From Bacteroidales bacterium UBA3868 (GTDB lineage: Bacteria; Bacteroidota; Bacteroidia; Bacteroidales; WCHB1-69): a DNA stretch of 5,141 nt. The stretch spans positions 1 through 5,141 of the forward strand of contig DGGS01000137.1 of NCBI GenBank assembly GCA_002392325.1. The letters are read 5' to 3'. Below are positions 1-5,141 of this stretch, in pieces. Position 1 is the stretch's first letter, and each line of letters opens with the position of its first letter. The notes beneath the pieces are model-generated. The model saw only the letters and a list, made by a program, of their open reading frames with translations. It was not told where the DNA came from and did not search any database. A program made the position numbers and the translations under genes.

Positions 1-40
1 GATTACAAATCAGCTGCTCTACCAACTGAGCTATATCGGC
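1..40 (-). tRNA. tRNA-Thr (anticodon UGU), 5' part, truncated by window edge
   Basis: Read on the minus strand, the gene starts at base 40 with the acceptor strand GCCGATA. It continues through TA, a D-stem GCTC/GAGC enclosing the D-loop AGTTGGTA, and an anticodon stem beginning GCTGA, into the loop TTTGTAA. The bases at tRNA positions 34-36 are TGT, which reads the Thr codon ACA. Only tRNA positions 1-40 lie inside the window; the rest of the anticodon stem, the T-arm and the 3' acceptor strand lie beyond the left edge. Invariant features seen are T8, the GG of the D-loop and T33. A matching minus-strand promoter lies about 43 bp upstream of the mature 5' end. Tyr or other tRNAs may follow outside the window, but this cannot be seen. 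Confidence 0.93.
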
Positions 41-55
41 ACTGCAATTTTTTTT

Positions 56-72
56 CAAAGAACCTCTCTTTG
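56..72 (-). repeat. perfect 6-bp inverted repeat in the tRNA-Thr leader
   Basis: CAAAGA (56-61) and TCTTTG (67-72) are exact reverse complements around a 5-nt loop. In the minus-strand transcript this hairpin lies between the predicted promoter and the tRNA, 15 nt before the mature 5' end, and is followed by an A-run rather than a U-run. It is therefore not an intrinsic terminator. It could be a leader structure removed during 5' processing, but a 6-bp stem in A/T-rich DNA may also be chance. Confidence 0.35.
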
Positions 73-82
73 TTTGAGGCCG

Positions 83-112
83 CAAAAATAGTCTTTTTTT
101 CAATCGGTGCAA
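83..112 (-). promoter_or_regulatory. putative Bacteroidota-type promoter for the tRNA-Thr transcript
   Basis: On the minus strand TATTTTTG (90 down to 83) fits the TAnnTTTG -7 element used by the Bacteroidota primary sigma factor. A TTG (112 down to 110) lies upstream with a 19-nt spacer, the expected place for the -33 element. Transcription would start a few bases below 83, giving a leader of roughly 35-40 nt before the tRNA at base 40. The call rests on motif match, spacing and orientation only. Confidence 0.6.
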
Positions 113-320
113 CAATTCTGTGGCGTTTTTTTTGATTTTTTCATTCAAATATCTAATTATCAATAAAATAATTTTTATTTAAATGGCCAGGACACCATGG
201 TTTGCCATAGGTTTCAAATTGTTTTTCTGACCATTGGCCGCTGGGTTTTGTCAGAAATTGATTCATGACTGCGTTTTTTGTGACTTGCCACCCTCGTTTT
301 GTTTTTTTTCTCACTTTTTC

Positions 321-348
321 AAAAAAAAGTTGAATATTAAAAAAAAGT
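321..348. repeat. 10-bp direct repeat of A-tracts within the acpP promoter
   Basis: The 10-mer AAAAAAAAGT occurs at 321-330 and again at 339-348, one copy overlapping the -33 element and the other filling most of the spacer of the acpP promoter. The start-to-start distance is 18 bp. Such A-tracts usually bend or stiffen DNA and can strengthen promoters, which would suit a highly expressed gene such as acpP; that role is inference. Confidence 0.45.
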
Positions 349-357
349 GTATTTTTG
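330..357 (+). promoter_or_regulatory. putative Bacteroidota-type promoter of the acpP-fabF-rnc operon
   Basis: TATTTTTG at 350-357 is an exact match to the TAnnTTTG -7 consensus. TTG at 330-332 supplies a -33 element, 20 bp away start to start (17-nt spacer, slightly short). The predicted start of transcription lies a few bases after 357, leaving a leader of only about 15-20 nt before the acpP ATG at 382. No other plus-strand TAnnTTTG with a suitable partner was found in the gap; TAGGTTTC at 208-215 is one base off and lacks a -33 partner. Confidence 0.6.
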
Positions 358-381
358 CCGGCGATTTTAAAATTCACTATT

Positions 382-624
382 ATGTCAGAAATTCTAGAAA
401 AAGTACAATCCATCATAGCTGAAAAACTTAGCGTTGACGCTGCTGATGTGACTCCTGAAAAAAGTTTCACCAATGACCTCGGAGCTGATTCTTTGGATAC
501 CGTGGAACTGATTATGGAATTTGAAAACGTTTTCGGAATCAAGATCCCGGATGAGGAAACCGAAAAAATCATGACCGTAGGTGACGCAGTTGCCTATATT
601 GAAAGTCAAGTGGCTTCCAAATAA
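382..624 (+). CDS. acpP: acyl carrier protein
   Basis: This is the cytoplasmic carrier that holds growing acyl chains as thioesters on a 4'-phosphopantetheine arm during type II fatty acid synthesis. The protein is 80 residues, the usual length for the family. The attachment motif GADSLD lies at residues 34-39, with Ser37 as the predicted phosphopantetheine site, followed by the acidic recognition helix (TVELIMEFE) and the typical IPDEE segment. ATG 382 is chosen because homology begins at MSEI. The frame is open upstream only to a TTG at 355, which lies inside the predicted -7 box and would add a non-homologous extension. There is no Shine-Dalgarno sequence, as expected for Bacteroidota. It is the first gene of the plus-strand cluster, and fabF follows 24 nt after its stop. 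Identity is very secure. Confidence 0.97.
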   Translation: MSEILEKVQSIIAEKLSVDAADVTPEKSFTNDLGADSLDTVELIMEFENVFGIKIPDEETEKIMTVGDAVAYIESQVASK

Positions 625-648
625 AATCCTGTCTTTATATATTGAGTG

Positions 649-1899
649 ATGGAGCTCAAACGTGTGGTCGTTACCGGTCTTGGAGCGTTGACTCCGATCG
701 GTAACGATGTTAATTCTTATTGGAATTCCCTTTTGCAAGGTGTTTCCGGCGCTGACTATATAACGCATTTCAATCCGGAGAAATTTCAGACGCGGTTTGC
801 CTGCGAACTGAAAGGGTTCAATGTTTTGGACTATCTTCCTGGCAAAGAGGCGCAGCGCATGGATCCGTGTGCCCAATACGCGATGGTCTCCGTGATGGAG
901 GCCTTGCGCGATTCAGGTCTTGTACTTGATGAGATGAACAAACGGCGCGTGGGTGTCATTTTCGGCACTGGCGTCGGAGGATTCACCTCCATGATGGATT
1001 CCGCTTACGCGTTTTACTCCAATGATTACACTCCCAGATTCAGTCCCTATCTGCTGCTAAAGGTTTTGGCGGATATGGTGACGGGGTACATTTCCTTGAA
1101 ATTCGGTATCCAGGGCCCTGCCTATGTGACCAGTTCCGCATGCGCCTCGTCAGGCAACGCCATTGGTGATGCGATGCGCCTGATCCAGTTGGGCAAGGCG
1201 GATGTAATCCTGACCGGCGGTACTGAGGCCAGCATCGTGGAAACCGCTATCGGCGGGTTCAACTCCATGCGCGCCCTTTCCACCCGCAATGACGATCCCA
1301 AGCACGCTTCGCGACCCTTTGATGTGGACCGCGATGGTTTTGTGATGGGCGAGGGTTCGGGCACATTGGTGCTGGAGGAACTGGAACACGCACTGGCGCG
1401 AGGAGCCAAAATATATGGCGAACTGGTCGGCGTGGGCATGTCCGCAGACGCCTACAACGCCACGGCCCCGAACCCCAACGGTGACGGCGCGGTGATTTCC
1501 ATGGAGCAAGCTTTGGAAGACGCCCAGATACGCCCCGAAGAGGTTGACTATATCAACATGCATGGCACTTCCACTCCTATTGGCGACCTTTCGGAGTGTG
1601 TGGCCATTCAGCGCGTGTTTGGTTCCCATGCCGAGGAAATGGTGTTCAATTCCACCAAATCCATGATCGGTCACCTGATGGGTGCCGGCGCGGCGGTGGA
1701 GAGCATCGCTATTCTGCTTTCGATGAGAGACAGCGTGGTGCACCCCACTATCAATGTTGAGCATCTTGACCCTCGACTTCCCCAGAATTGGAATTATGCC
1801 CTCAACGGTCCTGTGCACCGCGAGGTGAAGGTGGGACTTACCAACTCATTTGGTTTCGGCGGACACAATGTTTCGCTTATATACAAGAAGTACGAATAA
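649..1899 (+). CDS. fabF: 3-oxoacyl-[acyl-carrier-protein] synthase II (KAS II)
   Basis: This condensing enzyme of cytoplasmic fatty acid elongation joins malonyl-ACP to an acyl chain with loss of CO2. The 416-residue thiolase-fold protein has full family length. The Cys-His-His active site is complete: Cys165 in TSSACASSGN, His305 in NMHGTSTPIGD and His342 in KSMIGHLMGAG, with the conserved Lys337 and the C-terminal glycine-rich NSFGFGGHN loop. These match Cys163, His303, Lys335 and His340 of E. coli FabF. ATG 649 is preferred; a GTG directly before it (646) would add only one Met. The gene sits 24 nt after acpP, its partner, and 5 nt before rnc, so the three are almost certainly co-transcribed. 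The central part appears richer in G/C than the neighbouring genes, but nothing else suggests transfer. FabB is the main alternative; length and motif spacing favour FabF. Confidence 0.96.
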   Translation: MELKRVVVTGLGALTPIGNDVNSYWNSLLQGVSGADYITHFNPEKFQTRFACELKGFNVLDYLPGKEAQRMDPCAQYAMVSVMEALRDSGLVLDEMNKRRVGVIFGTGVGGFTSMMDSAYAFYSNDYTPRFSPYLLLKVLADMVTGYISLKFGIQGPAYVTSSACASSGNAIGDAMRLIQLGKADVILTGGTEASIVETAIGGFNSMRALSTRNDDPKHASRPFDVDRDGFVMGEGSGTLVLEELEHALARGAKIYGELVGVGMSADAYNATAPNPNGDGAVISMEQALEDAQIRPEEVDYINMHGTSTPIGDLSECVAIQRVFGSHAEEMVFNSTKSMIGHLMGAGAAVESIAILLSMRDSVVHPTINVEHLDPRLPQNWNYALNGPVHREVKVGLTNSFGFGGHNVSLIYKKYE

Positions 1900-1904
1900 T
1901 TCTT

Positions 1905-2591
1905 ATGGAACATACCGACAAGGAAATCCGCGCTTTTTTCCGCAATGTCTTTGGCTTGCGTGTCAAAAACACGGAACTCTACAAGGTGGCGTTGATTCAC
2001 CGTTCCAGTTCGGACAATAATGTGGTATGCGGAAAATTGAACAACGAGCGCCTTGAATATTTGGGCGACGCTGTGCTGAGTGCCGTGACCGCCGATTTCC
2101 TGTTCCATAAATATCCCTTGGAAACCGAAGGCGTGCTTACCCGTATGCGCTCCAAACTGGTGAACCGTAATATGCTCAATAACCTGGCCCGGAAACTGGG
2201 TCTGCATGACATGATCAAAATGGATCCGCATAATGCCGGCAATTCAGTTGACGGCAACGCTTTCGAGGCTGTGGTTGGCGCTATTTACCTGGACCATGGG
2301 TACAAAAAAACATACGACATCATTATCAACCGCGTTTTCCTCACACATCTTGACATGGATACTGTCTATGAGGAGGATGACGATTACAAGAGTCGTCTCT
2401 TGATTTGGGCTCAGAAACACAAACATAAAGTGCAGTTTGAGAATGCGATTGCAAAGGATGAGCGTGATCGTCTGTATAGAAGCGTTGTCAAACTGGATGG
2501 GGATGAAATATCGGAAGGATTGGGATTTTCTGTAAAGAAATCCGAGCAGGCTGCTGCGGAAAAAGCGTTGGCTTTATGTGAAAATAAGTGA
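1905..2591 (+). CDS. rnc: ribonuclease III
   Basis: This double-strand-specific endoribonuclease matures rRNA precursors and cuts structured mRNAs in the cytoplasm. The 228-residue protein has the two standard domains. The catalytic domain (about 1-150) carries the signature NERLEYLGDAVL at 47-58, with Glu48, Glu51 and Asp55 matching E. coli Glu38, Glu41 and Asp45, then EGVLTRMRSKLV and GNAFEAVVGAIYLD (117-130) with Glu121 matching Glu117. A double-stranded RNA-binding domain (about 160-228) follows, ending in KKSEQAAAEKAL. The position matching E. coli Asp114 is Asn118, a change at a metal-site residue. ATG 1905 is chosen because homology starts there; the frame is open back to 1788, but that would overlap fabF and add unrelated residues. 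It starts 5 nt after fabF and ends 9 nt before the next gene. Confidence 0.95.
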   Translation: MEHTDKEIRAFFRNVFGLRVKNTELYKVALIHRSSSDNNVVCGKLNNERLEYLGDAVLSAVTADFLFHKYPLETEGVLTRMRSKLVNRNMLNNLARKLGLHDMIKMDPHNAGNSVDGNAFEAVVGAIYLDHGYKKTYDIIINRVFLTHLDMDTVYEEDDDYKSRLLIWAQKHKHKVQFENAIAKDERDRLYRSVVKLDGDEISEGLGFSVKKSEQAAAEKALALCENK

Positions 2592-2600
2592 TTTTTTATA

Positions 2601-3551
2601 ATGACTACGAATAACTTGAATGTTACGCATTTTACATGGCAGGTGATTCTCAATCCAAACGCGCGAGAACACAAGTGCATGGGAATATGGCATGAAATCG
2701 AGAAACTGTTCCAGGAAAAGAATGTTCATTATATCCTGCATCTGGCGGATGCTCCGCGCAAGGGTATAGAAACCGCCCGCCAACTTTGTCAGGATGGTCA
2801 TCGGCATCTGATGGTGTTGGGCGGTGACGGCACACTCAACGAGGTGGTCAACGGTATTTGCGAATCAGGAGTGTCTCTTGAAGAAGTTTACCTTGCCGTA
2901 ATGCCTGTGGGACGCGGCAACGATTGGGCCCGCACACATAACTTCTCTACGACTCTTAGTGACAATTTGGAAATCTTCCTCAACGGCCATTTCATCCAAC
3001 ATGATATCGGCATGGTCCGTACACTTCAGGATGGGAATGAGAAAGCACATCGCTATTTCATCAATATTGCCGGTTTTGGTTTTGATGCCGAAGTTATTTA
3101 CGATGTGACACACAAAAAACCTCATTTTTTGGGCGTTTCAGTATATGTTTTAAGTCTTATCCGCACAATTTTCAGTTTCAAAAGCCAACCCCTCATGGTA
3201 CATGCTCCTGATTTTGAGTTTAATGGAAAATCTTTCCTGATGGTGGCGGGTATTTGCCAATACAATGGTGGAGGTATGCGCCAGGTGCCCATGGCTGTGC
3301 CCGATGACGGCTTGATGGATGTGGTCGTGATTCCCAATGTGAACATTTGGACGGTGTTCAAGAATTTCAAAAAGATTTTTTCGGGCGAACATGTGATGTC
3401 TATCAAGGGAATCCAAACTTGTCGGGTGAATCATTTGGATGTCTCCTCAAAAGAATTGCTCCGGAGCGAGGTGGAGGGAGAACTGTTGCCTACGGGCAGT
3501 TATCGAATCGAGGTTGTCCCGGAAGCCTTGAATGTGCTGACAAACCTATAG
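2601..3551 (+). CDS. diacylglycerol kinase family lipid kinase (DagK/YegS/LCB5-like)
   Basis: This is probably an ATP-dependent kinase for a lipid alcohol such as diacylglycerol, acting at the inner face of the membrane; the real substrate is not deducible. The 316-residue length is normal. The N-terminal catalytic domain starts at QVILNPNA (14-21) and contains the nucleotide-binding motif GGDGTLNEVVNG (74-85) and the second loop PVGRGNDWAR (102-111). The usual Thr of the GTGND-type loop is Arg105. The C-terminal beta-rich domain ends with EVEGE (290-294), where the last Glu is the expected active-site residue, and the usual VVPEAL tail. No transmembrane segment is seen; residues about 195-210 could form a membrane-touching helix. 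It begins 9 nt after rnc, so it is probably the last gene of the acpP operon. Its final six bases overlap the stop end of the opposite gene. Sphingosine-kinase-like activity is possible in sphingolipid-making Bacteroidota. Confidence 0.85.
   Translation: MTTNNLNVTHFTWQVILNPNAREHKCMGIWHEIEKLFQEKNVHYILHLADAPRKGIETARQLCQDGHRHLMVLGGDGTLNEVVNGICESGVSLEEVYLAVMPVGRGNDWARTHNFSTTLSDNLEIFLNGHFIQHDIGMVRTLQDGNEKAHRYFINIAGFGFDAEVIYDVTHKKPHFLGVSVYVLSLIRTIFSFKSQPLMVHAPDFEFNGKSFLMVAGICQYNGGGMRQVPMAVPDDGLMDVVVIPNVNIWTVFKNFKKIFSGEHVMSIKGIQTCRVNHLDVSSKELLRSEVEGELLPTGSYRIEVVPEALNVLTNL
3546..3551. other. tail-to-tail overlap of two stop codons in a CTATAG palindrome
   Basis: CTATAG is its own reverse complement. 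The plus-strand lipid kinase uses the TAG at 3549-3551, and the minus-strand SGNH-like gene uses the TAG read from 3548 to 3546. The two genes therefore overlap by six bases, with no spacer between the operons. Weak hairpins nearby (CGCCTG/CAGGTG at 3593-3608 and GGAAC/GTTTCC at 3574-3590) lack a T-run, so no intrinsic terminator is evident for either transcript. Confidence 0.9.
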
Positions 3552-4532
3552 GTCATATTTTCGGACATATTTCGGAACCGTACAGTTTCCTTCGCCTGGT
3601 ATCAGGTGCAGGGAATCGAGGTCATGCGCTAACTTTAAAGAGAACAATGTGGCGCCTTTACGGTTCAAATGCGAATTGTTGTAAAAATAAGCGGTGTCGC
3701 ACGATAGTGGATTGTTGGTGTAATCCATGATAGGCACTTGATAAGGTTCTGTGATGGAATAGAACAGGTTGTACATGCCGTCAATATCGTCGATTTTCCG
3801 AGTGGCACCGATATAGTAAGGTGCGATAACAAACACCACTTGAATGCTGTCCTCTTGGCATTCCTTCAAGAATTGTTTCAACTCGTTAATGGCAGAGGGT
3901 ATCCTGCTGTAATGCAGTGTGTCGATTTTGGCCAGTTTACTGCCATCCCAAGGTTTGTCAAAGTCGCAAAAACCCTTATATAGCGTGTATTTCGGATCGC
4001 AATAAGCGGATTTGCCCTTGATGATATCCGCCACATCTTTTTTGTAGTGGCTGTACCGCCAGCAGGGGATGAAGCAGTCGGCCCACGAAAATCCATCCAC
4101 CTTGCGGATGTCGTTCCATAGCATCGGATCTTTGAGATAGGGCACGAATTGCAGGCGGTCGAACCCGTTGCTGGTGTCCAGCGTGCCTTGATATATTTCA
4201 AAAAGAATAAGTTTGGGTTTGGTATTATGCTTGCGCCGGTAGGTGTGGTATTTGATTACTTGCGATTCCACAGCCCTGCCATTCATGCCCAAGTTATAGC
4301 TGTTCACATGCAGAACACTGTCCAATATGCGTGGGTTGAACTGAACATAGGCCCGGGAACTGCCTAAAATGAGAATGTCACTTTGGATGCTTGAACTGTA
4401 TATGTCATTCCAATTTCCAAAGGGCGAAGAGTCCAACTTTTTGAATTGGCGTGTAATCCAAATATCCGCTGACCATGCCAGAAGAAACAAGATGCCGAAA
4501 AACAATATGGAGCGCAGTAGGAATGTTCTCAT
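3546..4532 (-). CDS. membrane-anchored SGNH-hydrolase-like protein, partner of the upstream MBOAT acyltransferase
   Basis: The 328-residue protein starts with a short basic segment and one hydrophobic helix (about 4-22), so it is probably anchored in the inner membrane with its main domain outside the cytoplasm. SDILILGSSRA (51-61) is the first SGNH block, with Ser59 the likely nucleophile (Ser58 possible). YNLGMNGRA (79-87) is typical of block II. SHLNRKG (287-293) holds the expected catalytic His288. Asn285 stands where the DxxH Asp is normally found. Proteins of this kind (compare AlgJ/AlgX, DltD) work with MBOAT enzymes to place acyl groups on extracytoplasmic polymers; the polymer here is unknown. 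Its ATG directly follows the TAA of the MBOAT gene, which implies translational coupling. The C-terminus contains a near-repeat VPKY/VRKY. The family assignment is good; the exact reaction is inference. Confidence 0.8.
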   Translation of the reverse strand: MRTFLLRSILFFGILFLLAWSADIWITRQFKKLDSSPFGNWNDIYSSSIQSDILILGSSRAYVQFNPRILDSVLHVNSYNLGMNGRAVESQVIKYHTYRRKHNTKPKLILFEIYQGTLDTSNGFDRLQFVPYLKDPMLWNDIRKVDGFSWADCFIPCWRYSHYKKDVADIIKGKSAYCDPKYTLYKGFCDFDKPWDGSKLAKIDTLHYSRIPSAINELKQFLKECQEDSIQVVFVIAPYYIGATRKIDDIDGMYNLFYSITEPYQVPIMDYTNNPLSCDTAYFYNNSHLNRKGATLFSLKLAHDLDSLHLIPGEGNCTVPKYVRKYDL

Positions 4533-5141
4533 TTAAAATTGGAAATAGATGAAAGATTCAGCCCCTTTTTGAACGAGGAAGAGGATGAAAATGATAATGT
4601 AATAGATGGAAAATTTGAGTATGTGGGATTTAAGCATTTGCAAATCAAGGCCATGCTCGCGTTGCCGTTGCACCCATTCCACGACAAACATTCCGGCCGT
4701 TAGAAGGGTTATAGTTAACAGCCCTTCTGTATAAGGGGTGCCAAGATGCGGGATTTGGCCAAAATATTGCCATGCCTGAGCAATGGAATCGGAGCGGAAA
4801 ATGATCCATCCGGCGGTGGCCAGCATGAAGGTCAGTAGCATCTGTCCGGTTTCTTTCAGGGAGGGTAGCGCTTTGCCTTCTGCCACCTCATTCAAATACT
4901 TCCTGTTCTTACCCATTAGGATCAGGGGCAGGAATAGAATAGCATGGTATGCGCCCCAAGCGATAAAGGTCCAATTCGCGCCGTGCCAAAATCCGCTTAA
5001 AAGAAAGATAATGAATGTGTTACGAATAATCTTCCCTTTTGATACCCGGCTTCCGCCAAGGGGAATATAGACATAGTCGCGGAACCAAGTGGTCAGTGAG
5101 ATGTGCCATCTGCGCCAAAATTCGGCGATGTCGCGGCTGAA
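4533..5141 (-). CDS. MBOAT-family O-acyltransferase (DltB/AlgI type), C-terminal part, truncated by window edge
   Basis: The reading frame is open from the right edge (first codon at 5141-5139) to the TAA at 4535-4533, giving 202 residues of what is normally a protein of about 450-500; the start lies outside the window. An internal ATG at 4916 is not the true start, because homology continues upstream of it. Hallmarks in the fragment are [16 protein letters not shown] (8-23) followed by IPLGGSR, and [15 protein letters not shown] (49-63), whose His53 is the expected catalytic histidine of the family. Further hydrophobic helices lie at about 101-115, 140-156 and 176-190, and the chain ends in FIYFQF. 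Such enzymes move an acyl group across the inner membrane for transfer to a sugar or cell-envelope polymer. The SGNH-like gene follows with no gap. The substrate (exopolysaccharide, O-antigen or other) cannot be told. Confidence 0.92.
   Translation of the reverse strand, partial: FSRDIAEFWRRWHISLTTWFRDYVYIPLGGSRVSKGKIIRNTFIIFLLSGFWHGANWTFIAWGAYHAILFLPLILMGKNRKYLNEVAEGKALPSLKETGQMLLTFMLATAGWIIFRSDSIAQAWQYFGQIPHLGTPYTEGLLTITLLTAGMFVVEWVQRQREHGLDLQMLKSHILKFSIYYIIIFILFLVQKGAESFIYFQF

Larger units (their letters stand above)
41..381. other. divergent A/T-rich intergenic region between tRNA-Thr and acpP
   Basis: This 341-bp gap separates the minus-strand tRNA from the plus-strand acpP. It is rich in T- and A-tracts at 48-55, 125-140, 300-328 and 339-346, and it contains no convincing gene. 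One Bacteroidota-type promoter faces each way, near 83-112 (minus) and 330-357 (plus). Between them lies a near-pure A/T block at 141-183, with a perfect 7-bp inverted repeat AATAAAA/TTTTATT at 162-168 and 173-179, and then a less A/T-rich island at 184-300 with no assigned role. ACTTTTT/AAAAAGT (313-319 and 324-330) is another 7-bp inverted repeat, just upstream of the acpP promoter. No hairpin followed by a T-run that would act as a terminator was found. Confidence 0.7.

Noticed and set aside
208..215. TAGGTTTC as a second plus-strand promoter -7 element
   Set aside because: It misses the last base of TAnnTTTG and has no TTG or TTTG at a suitable distance upstream.
355..381. TTG at 355 as an earlier acpP start
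   Set aside because: It falls within the predicted promoter -7 box and adds nine residues absent from acyl carrier proteins; ATG 382 gives the normal N-terminus.
234..422. Small plus-strand open frame spanning the gap and the start of acpP
   Set aside because: It overlaps acpP in another frame, consists of Lys/Phe-rich translation of A- and T-tracts, and has no recognisable motif.
1150..1818. Long open frame (222 codons) on the minus strand inside fabF
   Set aside because: It is antisense to a full-length fabF with all catalytic residues, its translation resembles no family I recognise, and such frames arise easily opposite a G/C-biased gene.
1788..1904. Upstream extension of rnc with a start at 1788
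   Set aside because: It would overlap the fabF coding region by over 100 bases and add 39 residues without RNase III homology; ATG 1905 fits the family start.
3574..3608. Hairpins GGAAC/GTTTCC and CGCCTG/CAGGTG as a terminator after the lipid kinase
   Set aside because: The stems are short, imperfect, lie inside the SGNH coding sequence, and neither is followed by a T-run on either strand.
3347..3730. Plus-strand open frame of 127 codons across the convergent junction
   Set aside because: It overlaps the lipid kinase end and lies antisense to the SGNH gene, both of which show clear family motifs; its translation shows none.
4783..5070. Plus-strand open frame of 95 codons antisense to the MBOAT gene
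   Set aside because: The minus strand here encodes the conserved MBOAT core with its catalytic His, so the opposite frame is a shadow.

Overview
The window looks like chromosomal core DNA from a member of the Bacteroidota, most likely of the order Bacteroidales. Three things point there. The gene run acpP-fabF-rnc is typical of that group. None of the genes has a Shine-Dalgarno sequence; their starts are preceded by A/T-rich stretches. Both putative promoters in the one large intergenic gap match the Bacteroidota type (TTG about 20 bp upstream of TAnnTTTG) rather than sigma-70. The genus cannot be named from this sequence.

Layout. Positions 1-40 hold the 5' half of a tRNA-Thr(UGU) gene on the minus strand, cut by the window edge. 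Positions 41-381 are a very A/T-rich divergent intergenic region with one putative promoter facing the tRNA and one facing acpP. Positions 382-3551 carry a tightly packed plus-strand cluster: acyl carrier protein (acpP), 3-oxoacyl-ACP synthase II (fabF), ribonuclease III (rnc) and a diacylglycerol/lipid kinase family protein, with gaps of 24, 5 and 9 nt. From 5141 down to 3546 a second, convergent operon runs on the minus strand: the C-terminal part of an MBOAT-family membrane O-acyltransferase (DltB/AlgI type), followed with no intergenic base (TAAATG) by a membrane-anchored SGNH-hydrolase-like protein.

How the genes fit together. AcpP carries growing acyl chains and FabF elongates them. The lipid kinase probably phosphorylates a lipid alcohol and so belongs to the same membrane-lipid theme. 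RNase III is an RNA-processing enzyme often carried along in this cluster. The MBOAT/SGNH pair is a typical two-component arrangement for O-acylating an extracytoplasmic polymer; its substrate cannot be read from the window. The two operons meet tail to tail and share six bases, a CTATAG palindrome that contains both stop codons.

No mobile element, CRISPR array or clearly new system is visible. The points most worth checking are substitutions at conserved positions in RNase III (Asp to Asn), the SGNH protein (Asp to Asn in the DxxH block) and the lipid kinase (GTGND to GRGND); the lipid kinase directly after rnc, where I recall pfkA in Bacteroides; and the unexplained stretch between the two promoters.
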